A stretch of 64,000 bases of DNA from Metopolophium dirhodum. Lineage: Eukaryota; Arthropoda; Insecta; Hemiptera; Aphididae. Position numbers and translations under genes: made by a program. The DNA lies in the NCBI RefSeq assembly GCF_019925205.1, contig NC_083561.1, positions 17,235,217-17,299,216 of the forward strand. Direction: 5' to 3'. The notes under the pieces were generated by a model. That model saw nothing but the letters and a program-made list of their open reading frames with translations, did no database searches and was not told the DNA's origin. Below are positions 13,229 to 24,530 of the stretch, in pieces. The first letter of the stretch is position 1. Each line of letters begins with the position of its first letter.

Positions 13229-16200
13229 AATAGTATTATTAACATTCCGTCCGAGTTATGTCATAAATGCATTTTACCAAATTTTACGTAATATTCATTT
13301 TTCAACACTATTGCCGACACTGTGCAAATATATACATAATCGTTTCCATATACGTTGCCGCTAACATGGTAAGTACCCTCGACAACACTGAAACTAGTTG
13401 TTTGTGAAAAAAATCGATAAACCTTCGTGAAAATGGCTTACCGTGCTAATTATAGGTATCACGTCACGCGTGTCATCCCACGTCATTAAATATTATGGTG
13501 AAATTTGGCATTTAAACAGTACACACTAGTACACTACACACATCAACTTGGTATAATATGTAAATGTAACGATAATAATCTATTCATATTTCAAATGTGT
13601 TCCACTCCAAGTGTTAAAATTCATGTTTCCAAAACGTCTGTATAGGTACTACCGCGCACCTATACCCACCTGTTTCGTAATTTATTAGTATAATAATTTT
13701 ATTTTTTCACCCAGTTTTCCTTATTTGTTTTCGCAATGTTTTAACAATAATTTTCTATACGGAAAACTGAATTTTCATCTCCGTCTATAAAGAGATATCA
13801 TCATTAAGGACCGGATTGGAATTCCCTGAAAACTATCGAAAAATGCTTTAAGAAATAACTAAAAATACCCTATAAAAATGTATATTTCAACGCAATAATA
13901 TGCCCTTAAAAAATTACCCACATTTTTTTTGATAGGCACATAATTGAGAAGAAAACGATAGTTTAACCTTCGGAATTTTCAACACTTTGTATGTTAATTG
14001 AACTAATAATAATACGCAATATATATAATATGCGCAATAAATTAACAGTATATATAGGCACTCGAATTAAATGCGATCAAGATGTAATTCAAACTGACCA
14101 ATTAATATTGTTATTTGTTTTAAGTTAAGACAACCCATCCGATAAACGCTGTAAATAGATAAATACGTATTATCATCTTCATGAATAGAATAATATTGAC
14201 GTATGATTTTACAAAAATAATGCCTACCCTAGAACTATTAAAAAAAATATTACGAGAAAAACATTTTGAATTTGTTAATTTAAACTAAAAGCTCGTATCT
14301 ACAATATAATACTACAAATTAATTAAAAAGACCTGAAATCGCTAAAAATTGCTTTAAAAATGAAAAAAAACAGCGAAAAATGCAATATAACAGTTTCACC
14401 TTCAATAGCTGTTCATGAAACGAATGAAGTACACTGAATGCATTGTCCCCCAAAAATAAATGGTCTATATTCATTAAAATCCGGGCGCAAATCATTATAT
14501 TGTATGATACGTATCTATCTCATAGAAAACGCGAGAGATGGTATTTTGTGTCAATTTTAATATTAATTTAATTAGCGGTATCAATAAATTGGTATATTTA
14601 ACTGCATTTAGTTAATATGTAATCCACGTCAAAAAATAAAAGATCAACACGTAGGTAATTTGCGCCCCATCTAAACATTCATTTTGGTAATCTGCGTTTG
14701 AATTTCAATTGCAATTATTGACAAGATCAATTTACCGAGCTCGTATTATCTGTTATAGGCACGTAAAACGCGAATAAAATATAATATGGACTATTAATAA
14801 TATGAACAATATTGGACGATGAGTTATAGTATTTCTGAAATTTACATATTTTATTATCAACTGAAATATTACTCATATTTTATACATCACACAGTACCTT
14901 AGGTAGGTAACCTATATCAACAATATTAACATATATTTTTATTTCACAATAATATGCAGATTTAATATTTTTCTTGAAATATCTATTCAAATGAATTTCA
15001 TTATAATGAATACAATACATAAATTTAAAAAAAATATTATTAATTATTTTAAAGTGGCGAAAATTACAATTTTACTAGGTAAAAGATCGCGCAGATTACA
15101 TTATATGGCCTGTTATCTAGTTTTTTTGTGGTGAAAATTGATATTTTTTTTTGTCACGAATTACTTACATATTATGTGCCCGAAAACGCGTATACTATGC
15201 ACGGCGACAAAAAAGGTTTAAACTTATACACATGTAGGTACACGCTATATTATATAGGTACACACGCGCGATAAATGATTTATGAACATTATTATTGTTT
15301 TCCACGCCTGCAGCGCACCGTCGGAGCACTTGAAAAGGATATAATATCATCACTATCTTCAGACGTAATATCACGTCGAACAAACCAAAGGATGTGTACC
15401 TATTCGATTGCAATATATTATTATTATGATGACACGCTGCGGCGATCGGGGTGCATAATAATAATTATAAATTAAACGTACCCGATGCGGCTGCTATACG
15501 CCTACGCGTATGCGAATATCAATAAGCATCGATTATATAAAGACAAGTATTTTATAATCAATGATATAAGTAATATCCTGCAACCGTCAATTAAGTATTA
15601 ACGGGAATAATAATAATATTATTATGGTGACGTCGGGTGCCGCGCGCGTGTCCGTAGCGTGTTTAGTGAATTTTTTTCAAACGACAGCCGACGCAGGCAG
15701 GTACCTCTACCTACCTATGATAATAATTAAACGGCGCAATATAAATTAGATGGAAAATTGGAATTTTAAAGGGACGAGCCTGCTGCAGGCGACCGGTTAC
15801 TATAAACTTAGACTTTGTATACGTACGAATAATTATTGTGACGATCGTGAATACTTAAAAAAAATATATACATGTTATATTATTTTGTTACGTAAATATT
15901 TAACAATATGTAGGTACAATTAACAATAGAAAACCGGGTAAGTCGCTCTGATGTGTACCTAGTATGTTTTGAGTGTGACTCGTCACTGAGTGGGTCACGA
16001 ATGGACGCGTGATAAATTTAAACTACATTTTAAAAGAATTGCCTTTGAAAAAAGATTCTACGCTGGGACAGTGCGTCAGTCTACATTTCTAAGGATATAC
16101 CTATCATAAATAATTTATATTAAGTACTTGATGTGTAATTTATTTTTGAATTACTTAGTAATAATATGGAGACGGTGTGTTTCAGAACTAATTTATGCCG

Positions 16201-16392
16201 AAAGTAGCGCATAGAATATAGATAATATCATTAATTATTATAATACTATTATATCGTATAGGTATAAGGTATATATCTACATATATATACATAAGTTTTA
16301 TTCAACTATTATAAGTCAATATACCGACGTAACCGCGTAAAATAGTGTGAATAGACTCGTAGTATAAATATCTTAAAATTATAATCTTAAAT
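13229..16392. other. Non-coding DNA with a CpG-rich patch
   Basis: No gene recognised. Most is AT-rich. A CpG-rich part at about 15180-15800 holds a TGACGTC (CRE-like) motif at 15629-15635 and an AGGTACCT palindrome at 15699-15706. This patch could be regulatory, but only composition supports that. Confidence 0.4.
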
Positions 16393-16499
16393 GGTGGGAA
16401 AGAGGGTGTCGCTCTGCTGTACGGTACCTACGTTAGAAGTGGGTCGCTGTAATGGATGGTGTTAAATTTGAATTCGATGACGAGGGTGATCAATTCCCT

Positions 16500-16629
16500 T
16501 TTTAAATTAGCTTAAAACGTATTCTCAGCCCTAAAAATATACACAGAAAATTTGATCAAAATCGGTCGAGCCGTTTCGGAGGAGTTCAATCACTAACACT
16601 GCGCCACGACAATTTTATATATTAGATAA
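16500..16629 (+). mobile_element. Probable retroelement 3' tail inside the foldback arm
   Basis: This block interrupts the left arm, since the equivalent right-arm sequence lacks it. It contains TCAAAATCGGTCGAGCCGTTT (16555-16575, trimmed) followed by GGAG and ends in ATTTTATATATTAGATA. Such wording is typical of the conserved 3' ends of common insect repeats, often non-LTR retroelements. No coding sequence remains. Confidence 0.35.
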
Positions 16630-18299
16630 CCTATTTACATAGAACCTTGTTTTCAATTTTCAATCCTTAGATATAAAAGTTGAATATTTTATAAATTTTT
16701 AAGTACAAAATAACTATTAAATTTAAAATTTGATAAATTTTGTCAAAATTCGAACTTTAAATGCTTATAAAAAAAAAATGTGCCTATGTATTTTTAATAT
16801 TTTTCAACTGCTATTGTAACAATATAAATATTTTCACGCTTTTACCCAACAAATACAATTTTATTGACAATTAAAGAAAAAAAACTAAAAAAATTGAAAA
16901 CTGACAATGTCCGTAGTTTCAAAACAGCTCAAAAAGAGTCAAAATATATTCAAAATGTTATGGATGGTGTATGGAAAATGAAAATATAAGAATTCAGTGA
17001 AATTTTCAAGTATCTACAGTCATTCGTTTTTTAATTACAACGAAATAACAAAATCCGCTTCATGAAAAATTGAGTGAATATCCAAACTTGTAAAAATATG
17101 AACTTCAAGCGCTTATAAAAATGTAATTTGATTTGCTTGTAGTAATTTTTTTTGATAAAGGTAGATAAACTTATGGATAATTTTGTATTACATTTTCAAA
17201 TCTTAGATTGAAAAAGGAAATTTTTTATGAATTCTCAACTCAAAATAATTTGCTAATTTTCGCGATTTTTTCGTATTTTGTCAATATTTGAACTTTAAAT
17301 GCTTATAAATAAAAACTGTGACTAAGGATTTTTAATATTTTTCAAATGTCATTTAAACAATAACCTAGGAACTCAATTAAATTGTCAAGCTTTTTTAACG
17401 AACAAATAAAATATTATTGATATTTGTAGAAAAAAAAACTAAAAAAATTGAAACTAAAAATGTCCGAAAACAGCTCAAAATAAGTCAAAATATTTGGAAA
17501 ATGTTATGGTGTATAGAAAACGCTAATATAAACATTGAGTCAACATTTCATGTACCTACACCAAAATCGATTTTCTTGAAAACAGATTTTGCGTAAAAAT
17601 TCCCGTTTTTCCTTAATTTTTCTTTTGTTTTTCATATCTTCACTTTCCTATCAGAAAAGTTACTGTTGAAGAAAATCCAAGCATTCTTACTGTCCTAAGA
17701 GGTGATGACAGACACAAAAAAAATTTTAAAAAAAATAAAAAAAGTCAGTGTTTTTGAAAACTATTTTAAATTTTGACCTCCCGAATGCACCAACTAGATT
17801 CACTTTCCCATCCAACAAGATACTGTTGAAGAAAATCGAAGCAGTTTTACTGCCCCAATCGGTGGCGATAGACACAAAAATAATAAAACACACATTATTG
17901 TAAAATAAATACATTCTTCGTTCCGTTCAGAATCTAATATCTTGAAAATGCCATCGTATAGGTCCCCAGGTATACGTAGGTACCTATATATAAAATAAAT
18001 AATAATAATATATACGTATACATAACGATGAAAAGTTTCAACTCGTTTCAAGTCATTCCTACGATTATTACTCTTTTTAATTATAACTAAAACCGTTTGA
18101 GGAAAAATCGTTACGTTTATATAGGTATTGTAAGACCAGTCCCGATGACTTTTAATCCCCGCGAATACCTATACCAACACATTTCGAGTAATGCAAACCA
18201 AAACTTAGGAAAAGTATCTCTGCTCAAAATCCGGCAAAGTCACTATGCTTTGTGCTGTGTGCCTATACCTCGTCAATTAGTGGTTAGCTAATTAAATCA

Positions 18300-18600
18300 G
18301 CATACCGAACATAACTGGTAAAGCGTTATCATAGCAGATATTATATGACAGTAATGTCAGAACTGGTGCCAACACTGACTGCCAGTTGCGCGTCAGAATT
18401 ACGTTTATAGTACTCAGCCAGTATCGACTGTCAGTATTTGGCCAGTATTGGCTGTCAGTACTTGGCCAGTACTGATTAAACATTATCATCACATAATATA
18501 TAATATGTATATACAGTACTAGTGCCAGTGACGGCTGCCAGTAGTGCGCCAATATTAGCCAGTAGGACCTGGCAGTAGGTAACTGGCGCAGTCTTACGCC
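18300..18600. repeat. CCAGT/ACTGG-rich cluster in the foldback core
   Basis: About ten copies of CCAGT or its complement ACTGG fall within 300 bases, several inside the longer unit TTGGCCAGTAYTG next to CTGTCAGTA (18418-18478). The pattern is an irregular short-period repeat with many possible small hairpins. It lies between the two arms of the foldback element and has no coding meaning that I can see. Confidence 0.6.
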
Positions 18601-20435
18601 CTTTGTGAATTTCCGATCGAGTGGGTGTGTGTTAAATTTTAATCAAATTGATTAAGCATTGTTCATCACCTTTTTCATTAATAATTCTTTAAAATTGTTT
18701 ATATAATAAGGTACCTACCATAGGTTATATAGGTATATTTTAAAGTATTGTGATTTTTACGTCGTATGCAGCTTTAAACTTTTATTTTTTAAACACAAAC
18801 TGCACTTTTCTACTGAAAATTATTTAACTAATAGTTTTTTTGAAAATATGGGAGTACCTAGTTCAACATTTCTGTGGTAAATAAAAATGTTCCAGTTCCG
18901 ATTGCTTCATTGAGTAACCATGCTTGGAGCTTAAAAAGTGATGTCCACCTGCAGAGATATCTCGATATCTGATGAAAAATCAATTTAATTAATATTAAAG
19001 ATCCTTATTTATTACTGAAAGATACTAATATACTATGGACTACTTCCTTAAACTCAATTCCTTCAGTAACATATCTGGACATTTTAGATTCTGAGCGATG
19101 CGATAAATGTATTGATTTTACAATGATGTGTATTTTTGTATTTTTTTATTCTAGATTCTGAGCGAAGCGATGAATGTATTGATTTTACCATGATGGGTGT
19201 TTTTTATTTTATTTTTTTTGTGTCTGTCATCACCTTTTAGAACAGTAAAAGTGCTTGGATTTTCTTCAACAGTAACTTTTCTGATAGGAAAGTTAATCTA
19301 GTTGGTACTTTGGAGGATTAAAAATAAAAATTTCAAAGCGACGTGAAAAACAAAAGAAAAATTAAGGAAAAATGGTAATTTTTACGCAAAATCTGTTTTT
19401 GAGAAAATCGATTTTGTTTTTTGGTGCAACTCTAAAACAAATGACAAAATTAGCAAATTATTTTGAATTGAGAATTCATAAAAAATTTTATTTTTAAATC
19501 TAAGATTTGAAAATGTAATACAAGATTATCCATAAGTTTGTCTACCTCTATCAAAAAAAAAAATGTCTAAAAGAAGGTCAAATTAAATTTTTATGAACGT
19601 TTGAAATTTATATTTTTACAACATTTGATATTCAATCGATTTCTCATGTAACGATTTTCTTATTTTATTATAATTAAAAAACTAATGACTGTAGATACTT
19701 GAAAATTTCATTGAATGTCTATATTAGCATTTTCTATACACTGTAAAATTTTGAAAATAATTTGACTTTTTTTGAGCTGTTTACGGACATTTGTAGTTGA
19801 AAATTTATAAAATGTTCAACTTTTATAGCTATGGATTGAAAATTTAAAACAAGGTTCCACGTAAATAGGTTACATATAAATTACTTAATTCACAATAATA
19901 TCATCAAATATAATTGGTAATATCATAGGCTGACTGACTGTTTTCGCTCAGAATCGTTTTTCGTATACAATGATATTATATCATTGAATTCAAATTTAAC
20001 ACCATCCATTACAGCGACCTACTTGTAACCTACTGTGCAGCAGAGCGACATCCACTTACCCACCTTTTTTAATAACTTAGTTCTAATAAAAAGTGCTTAC
20101 ACACTAAGTGCATTTAAAGTGTATAAAAACTTAGAAGCTTCTAATGTGCAAAAAGTGAACTATATGGTAAAGTATAATAGTTTAAAAGCATGAACATCAA
20201 GCAAGAAATACACATATTCATATAGGTACGTACATGAAAGTCTTAAAACAAACGTTTCAAAAAACCTAGTTTTGCTAGAGCCTTTTATAAATTATATTTT
20301 TTACATGTAAATTTAAATTTAATATTGTGTCAACAGTGATGTATATAATATTATTATTAGTTACTTGAGTTATTATTTTTATATTTACTGTATTATTATG
20401 ACTGCATACAAATTGTGACAAAGAAGTGAAGAATA

Positions 20436-20960
20436 ATAATGTATAATTTGAGAAATCTCACAGATATATTAGAAGTTAGAACTTAAGAAATTTAATTATA
20501 ATTTAAATGTAATGCATCATGCATTAATTGAAACCATAATTAACTACGGTATTTTGGCATATGGTTCGTATGAAACAACTATAATAAACCCATAAAAAAA
20601 TCATCAAATATTAAAAATGATTTTAAAAAAGGATTCATGATATCACACAAAATACTTGTATAACACAATTATTTTACAAAGCTTCAATACTTCACATATT
20701 ATCACATATTTAAAAATAATATTACTTTTAAAATTGAACACATATATATGCTATTAGATATATATAGGTATTACTAGATAATTATATAATATCAAATTAC
20801 CAACTATATAGTTAGTTCATCCATATATGGACTAAAAATTAATACAATCCACTAACTTATAGGCATCGGTCTAAAAATATAAAATGGATTAGTTACCATT
20901 AAAAAATTAAACATAGTATTTCTTTCAAGATTCTTAAAAAAAATTACACTTTGGCCACTA
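20436..20960 (+). pseudogene. Degraded non-LTR retrotransposon reverse-transcriptase C-terminus
   Basis: Conceptual translation from 20511 gives ALIETIINYGILAYGSYET, the recognisable block after the palm of Jockey/CR1-type reverse transcriptases (usually ALVES-YGI-WG). A stop-broken HQILKMILKKDS piece follows, and then IGIGLKI-NGLVTIKKLN and LSRFLKK (about 20862-20945), which fit the end of these proteins. The stretch MYNLRNLTDILEV lies just upstream in a shifted frame (20439). Several stops and shifts show a dead copy. No endonuclease or palm domain is present. Confidence 0.65.
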
Positions 20961-23789
20961 TAAGAACAAAATATTTAAATATGTAGGTACCTTTTGTGCC
21001 TATGTGATTATTCCATTACTACTTCAGTTTTAATTATCATGTGACATAATTAATATGTATTAACTCAAACTGGTTGGAAGATAGATAGGTAGGTGTTAAT
21101 ATATTATATTTTATGGTAAAAGAAAAATTATTTAAGACTATAGTGAGGCTGGCAATGAGTTAAGGAACATCGGTAGTGTTTGGCATTGGACTGAATAATG
21201 TATAAACAAACTGCAGAATTTGCAGAAATTTCGAGGGAGAATGTTTGTTGTTAACGAGAATCGCGTCAATAAATCGTGGGGAATGAGACAAAATAGACCG
21301 CGATACGATATGGGCTTGTCCAAGGGAGTATAAGTATATTAATAATTATTAGATAGTCTTATGATACATAATATAATGAAATTATTTTTATAGGTCATCA
21401 AAAAATGGGACACAAAGGCGTATTACAATGAATACTATGGGGAGGTGAATGACAAACATAATATAGGAGTATCTGACGCCACTTGCGTGGGATAAAGGCG
21501 ACGAAGAAGGATCTTATCTGCGTACAAGACAATAAAGAACCATAGCCTGTAGTACTGTACAGATAGTTTTTTAGTTGTTATCGTCTTACACACACGACAC
21601 GACGTGGACGGAAGCACCGTGCTTATCTGGGACTAGGCTGCGGGTATATAAAAAAAACAGTTTCGAATCGAATTACAAGAAAACCAGACGGGACGCATCA
21701 TGTGACCGGTTGTCGCCACTATCGCCACTATCACAAGCCGCACAATTATCTGTTGTATGATGAAAGACTATGGCGATAATGGAAATTGAAAAATATTCAA
21801 GTGGAGAGCCTAAGCACGCTACTTGAGTTTCCTTTTTAAATTACCAAACTTGTAACACTTTTTGTGTGAAAAAAAAACCGATGAACAATTAACGATCACC
21901 GATGAACGATGTAAATTATTTACAAAACTAACAAAAATCATCACCGCCACGCCGTTGAGCCAGAAAATTCTTATCGCTTTGTCCTAGACTGCGTCGTCGC
22001 ACTCTGCTCATAGGTGTGTTCAAATTTTATGTTATTTATGTGGATTTTGATCTTTAATTCCACTGTTCATGGTATAATCGTTTGGAAAATCGATGCTTGC
22101 GATGTTAAAGTTTTATACTTATCATTACAATATATCATAGGTATAGTATACGAAATCTTATCAGCCCATAACAAGTCTATAATAATACAAATTTTATATC
22201 AAATTCTAGTTCATCTGTACATAATTATTAGACTCGACTTCGGTATATGATATAATAGGTACATAAATATTTTTATTTTGGTATATGAATATGATTATTG
22301 CGTTAATCGTTAATAAAAATATAATTATTGCGTTATAAACATATTATAAAAACAACAATATTCTTTATTTTTTCATGTATTTATAAGAACATAAGTGATA
22401 TTTTATACTACTTATTTTATAACATTCGTTCAAAACAGTTTAACTTGTCTTGTAATTTAGTTACCTACAGATACAATGTATATAAACAATATGAATCAGA
22501 AATACATACCTTAAAAATGTTTTTTTTTTACATTTGAATAAATACTAAAAACTACACATCTAGACGTCTATAGTGTATTCAAATTAATTCCATTTTGGAA
22601 TCTCTTTCAGATCACATTTCAAGTCAATAACCGCTAAGTCTAGACAATTATTTATTACAATTTCCTAATAAAATACTTTTTAAAACGTATTTTAAAATTC
22701 ACTTACATTACTAAATTACATTTTCAAGTCAGCAAATAAACAGAATTCGATTTAAATTGACGCAAATAATTTATTATTTTAATAATAATATATACCAATA
22801 CATATTGTATGTAAAATGTAAAAATAATAAATTTAACTAATATAATATTATGTACATTTTAATTGATAACAAATCAAACATAGATAAATTAATGATGTTC
22901 AATTTTATTTTCCATGAATGAGATATATTGTGGTCTAACTCTGTCACTCAATGATGTAATAAGGTTCTCTCTCTAGGAGCACTATATAGTTTTGTTTCTA
23001 GACATTTGAAATGAGTAGATAACTACATTTTTTTTTAGAAAAACAACAAATATAATTTTAGTAGGTAGGTACCTAATATTAGGCATTAGATAAAAATATA
23101 TTAACCGTGAAAATCATCACAAACTTGACAATATTAAAAAATCGTTTAACGGATAATGGGGTAACTAGACTACTAGAGCTCTCCTTAGCCATATTTATGC
23201 TCGCTTGATTTTATGTAACCATAATTGGTTTATAGAATAAATAAATAAATTCTTAAATTGAGTTAACAGATAAATCCCAACAAAATTATTTAGCATAAAA
23301 GTATACTCGTGGAGCTATTTTATTTAGTATTTAGTATTTTTGTACATAAAATTACAAGATAAGTATTTTAAATAAATCAAAAATGTATAATACAATTCTT
23401 GATACGGAGGGCTTCTCTTCTCACCACTCATTAATCAACATCTTGAATTTTTTTTTGCATTTTTGTTTATGTTTGTACTTTATTAAATGCTAATTTGACA
23501 GTTGTATACCATATATATATATATAAATGTATAAATACATAAACAATAATCAAGTTGCATTATCAGAGTGATGTGGTGGATGGAGGGTGGGTGATTCACA
23601 CATCAACCCTTAAAATACGGCACTGTAGCATATAATATTATATGGTCACGCATACTTACGTGTGATAAATATAGTCGTAAGTATTATACTTAAAATTCAT
23701 TCAGGTATAATGATTATTCAATATAATTATGTGGATGAATAATATAATATATTATGTGATGAGATAGAAAACTATTTACACGAAATCAT
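20961..23789. other. Non-coding DNA without a recognised gene
   Basis: AT-rich. A more GC-balanced part (21127-21800) includes GGGTATATAAAA (21636-21647), a TATA-like motif that could belong to an old LTR or promoter, but no LTR pair was found. AGGTACCT palindromes lie at 20985 and 23067. Otherwise nothing is identifiable. Confidence 0.5.
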
Positions 23790-24198
23790 GATTTTTTGGT
23801 GGCCGCGTCACGCCGAAAAAAAATGAGGAACAGCACAAATATTGTGAGGCCGCCGAGACGGCGCCGGCGATACGCGATAGCTTAAAAAATAACGTTAAAC
23901 GTTCCGTTTTTTTTTTCCGACCGAGCCAGTTATTAGTTTAGTCCGTGTAAACGGTCGTGTACACAGTATATTAATAATGTCGTCGAACGCACATACCTAT
24001 TGTACCGCTACCACATACCTACCTACCTACGTAAAGTGTTATAATATTGTCGTGTACCTATATAATATACGCCGCCGCCGCTCGCGCACAATCTGTTTAT
24101 TACGATAATAATATAATATAATATACAATACGCACCACAGTAAAAAAAACTATACGGACAAAAATCGTGTTGGGGTCCGCCGCGCACTATTTACACGC

Positions 24199-24242
<44 letters not shown>

Positions 24243-24530
24243 TATTCATATAATATTATACGTACATGTGTTCAGACGCACATTTTTTTTCCACCTATGA
24301 CGTCTGAGTTGTGCACATGTTGAGTGTGTAAAGACGGTATATGTGTGCGTATTATATTATTTACGGTGCGACGATGTAATTCGTGTCTGTGTGAGTGTAT
24401 AATATTATGCTAATGTCCCGTGATGTTATGTGCTGGTGTGTTTGTGTTTGCGGTGTGTGTGTGTGGTATGTGTGTGTGTGTGTGTGTGTGTTTGGAGCGG
24501 TGAACTCGCTTTAGACGTATTTGTATTACC
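23790..24530. promoter_or_regulatory. CpG-rich island, candidate promoter or enhancer
   Basis: Against an AT-rich background this stretch has many CpG pairs (for example GTGGCCGCGTCACGCCG near 23800, GCCGCCGAGACGGCGCCGGCG near 23848 and GCCGCCGCCGCTCGCGC near 24071). It also holds (ATT)n at 24201-24240 and (GT)n at 24452-24490. No coding exon is visible beside it. Similar patches occur next to the BCL11 exon, so this could be a distal regulatory element or the start of a non-coding transcript. Support is compositional only. Confidence 0.3.
24201..24240 (+). repeat. (ATT)n microsatellite
   Basis: About 13 uninterrupted ATT units inside the CpG-rich island, probably length-variable. Confidence 0.95.

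Larger units (their letters stand above)
16393..20070. mobile_element. Foldback element with kilobase-long inverted arms
   Basis: The two ends are inverted copies. The left begins GGTGGGAAAGAGGGTGTCGC; the right, read backwards, begins GGTGGGTAAGTGGATGTCGC. Both continue through GTCGCTGTAATGGATGGTG to TTTGAATTC. Matching sequence runs inward for about 1 kb on the right (19080-20070) and about 1.55 kb on the left (16393-17945). The left arm is longer because of internal duplications and an inserted fragment (about 16500-16629). Both arms end near the centre in a motif GATTCTGAGCGAAGCGATAA or its inverse (17918-17935; 19089 and 19155). The 1.1-kb core has no transposase-like frame. The family is unassigned: a foldback or long-inverted-repeat non-autonomous DNA transposon. 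Confidence 0.75.

Noticed and set aside
13010..13291. 93-codon frame with Cys pairs that could suggest a zinc finger
   Set aside because: It is the antisense of a SINE; the Cys spacing does not fit a finger.
21636..21760. LTR promoter with TATA box
   Set aside because: GGGTATATAAAA is a good TATA match, but no second LTR, primer-binding site or TG...CA ends were found.
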